A DNA stretch of 5,858 bases, from assembly GCA_023397045.1 (NCBI GenBank), contig JAEWUR010000664.1:1-5858 (forward strand), written 5' to 3'. The position numbers and the translations under genes were made by a program. Source of the stretch: Planctomycetota bacterium (GTDB lineage: Bacteria > Planctomycetota > Planctomycetia > Pirellulales > Thermoguttaceae). The notes beneath the pieces are model-generated. The model was not told where the DNA came from. It worked only from the letters and a program-made list of their open reading frames with translations, and searched no databases. Every line of letters begins with the position of its first letter. The stretch's first letter is position 1. Positions 5,645 to 5,858 of the stretch are shown in pieces.

Positions 5645-5858
5645 AACGGCTTCGTATCCTCCGTTTGACATCCTCCCACGAAAGACCTGACGAGGGGTTG
5701 CCCGTCAAGTTCGCCTTCCGGCGGGCTAATTCCTCTTTCTGCCACTCGTGGATGGGAACCTCCGAAGGAGTCGCCGCCAAGTCATCCCAGAGGTCTTCGA
5801 CCAACTGGAGTTTCTCGGAAGGACTCAGATCAAAGAGAGAACCAACATCGGTATTCAT
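5634..5858 (-). CDS. Antitoxin of the addiction-module component family (partner of the ParE-like toxin)
   Basis: This protein of at least 74 residues matches the small antitoxin family described as putative addiction module component (TIGR02574 type). The hallmark is LFDLSPSEKLQLVEDLWDDL (8-27), an amphipathic helix region with the conserved LVEDLWD. A charged helix follows (HEWQKEELARRKA), and then the family's C-terminal signature GLSWEDVKRRI (58-68). Such antitoxins bind and neutralise a RelE/ParE toxin; here the toxin is encoded immediately downstream with an 11-base overlap. The ATG occupies the last three bases of the window, so the ribosome site, promoter and any operator lie outside. 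An upstream start cannot be excluded, but the length fits the family. Confidence 0.87.
   Translation of the reverse strand: MNTDVGSLFDLSPSEKLQLVEDLWDDLAATPSEVPIHEWQKEELARRKANLTGNPSSGLSWEDVKRRIRSRYGR

Overview
The window is GC-rich bacterial DNA in which almost all bases are coding. It most resembles a planctomycete, probably of the Pirellula/Rhodopirellula side of the phylum. That assignment is an inference from several features together: a membrane-anchored LysM plus L,D-transpeptidase protein with a Pro/Thr/Ala-rich linker, a secreted alpha/beta hydrolase with a long C-terminal extension, sparse Shine-Dalgarno sites, and a short intergenic palindromic element. No RNA gene, rRNA, tRNA or CRISPR array was seen.

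Layout from left to right. A stand-alone receiver-domain response regulator (14-475, +) is the only plus-strand gene. It converges on a LysM/YkuD L,D-transpeptidase-like gene (531-1832, -) across a 55-base gap holding a short tandem repeat. Next come a 158-base spacer with a possible promoter, a secreted hydrolase with a possible LolA-like tail (1991-3724, -), and a 235-base spacer. Most of that spacer is a 117-base non-coding element with imperfect terminal inverted repeats and two hairpins (3761-3877). Then follow the AAA+ ATPase RarA/MgsA (3960-5297, -) and a type II toxin-antitoxin pair whose genes overlap by 11 bases (5345-5644 and 5634-5858, -). The antitoxin start codon is the last three bases of the window.

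Five of the six genes are read leftward. The toxin-antitoxin pair and rarA are only 47 bases apart and could be cotranscribed. The hydrolase and the transpeptidase-like gene each have their own ribosome binding site and a spacer that could hold a promoter, so they look like separate units. The two exported proteins would act at the envelope, and RarA at stalled replication forks. Nothing in the sequence shows that the genes form one pathway.

The two most notable points are these. In the YkuD active-site motif the position of the catalytic cysteine is alanine, and a cysteine sits two residues later. The palindromic element upstream of the hydrolase gene resembles a miniature inverted-repeat transposable element (MITE).
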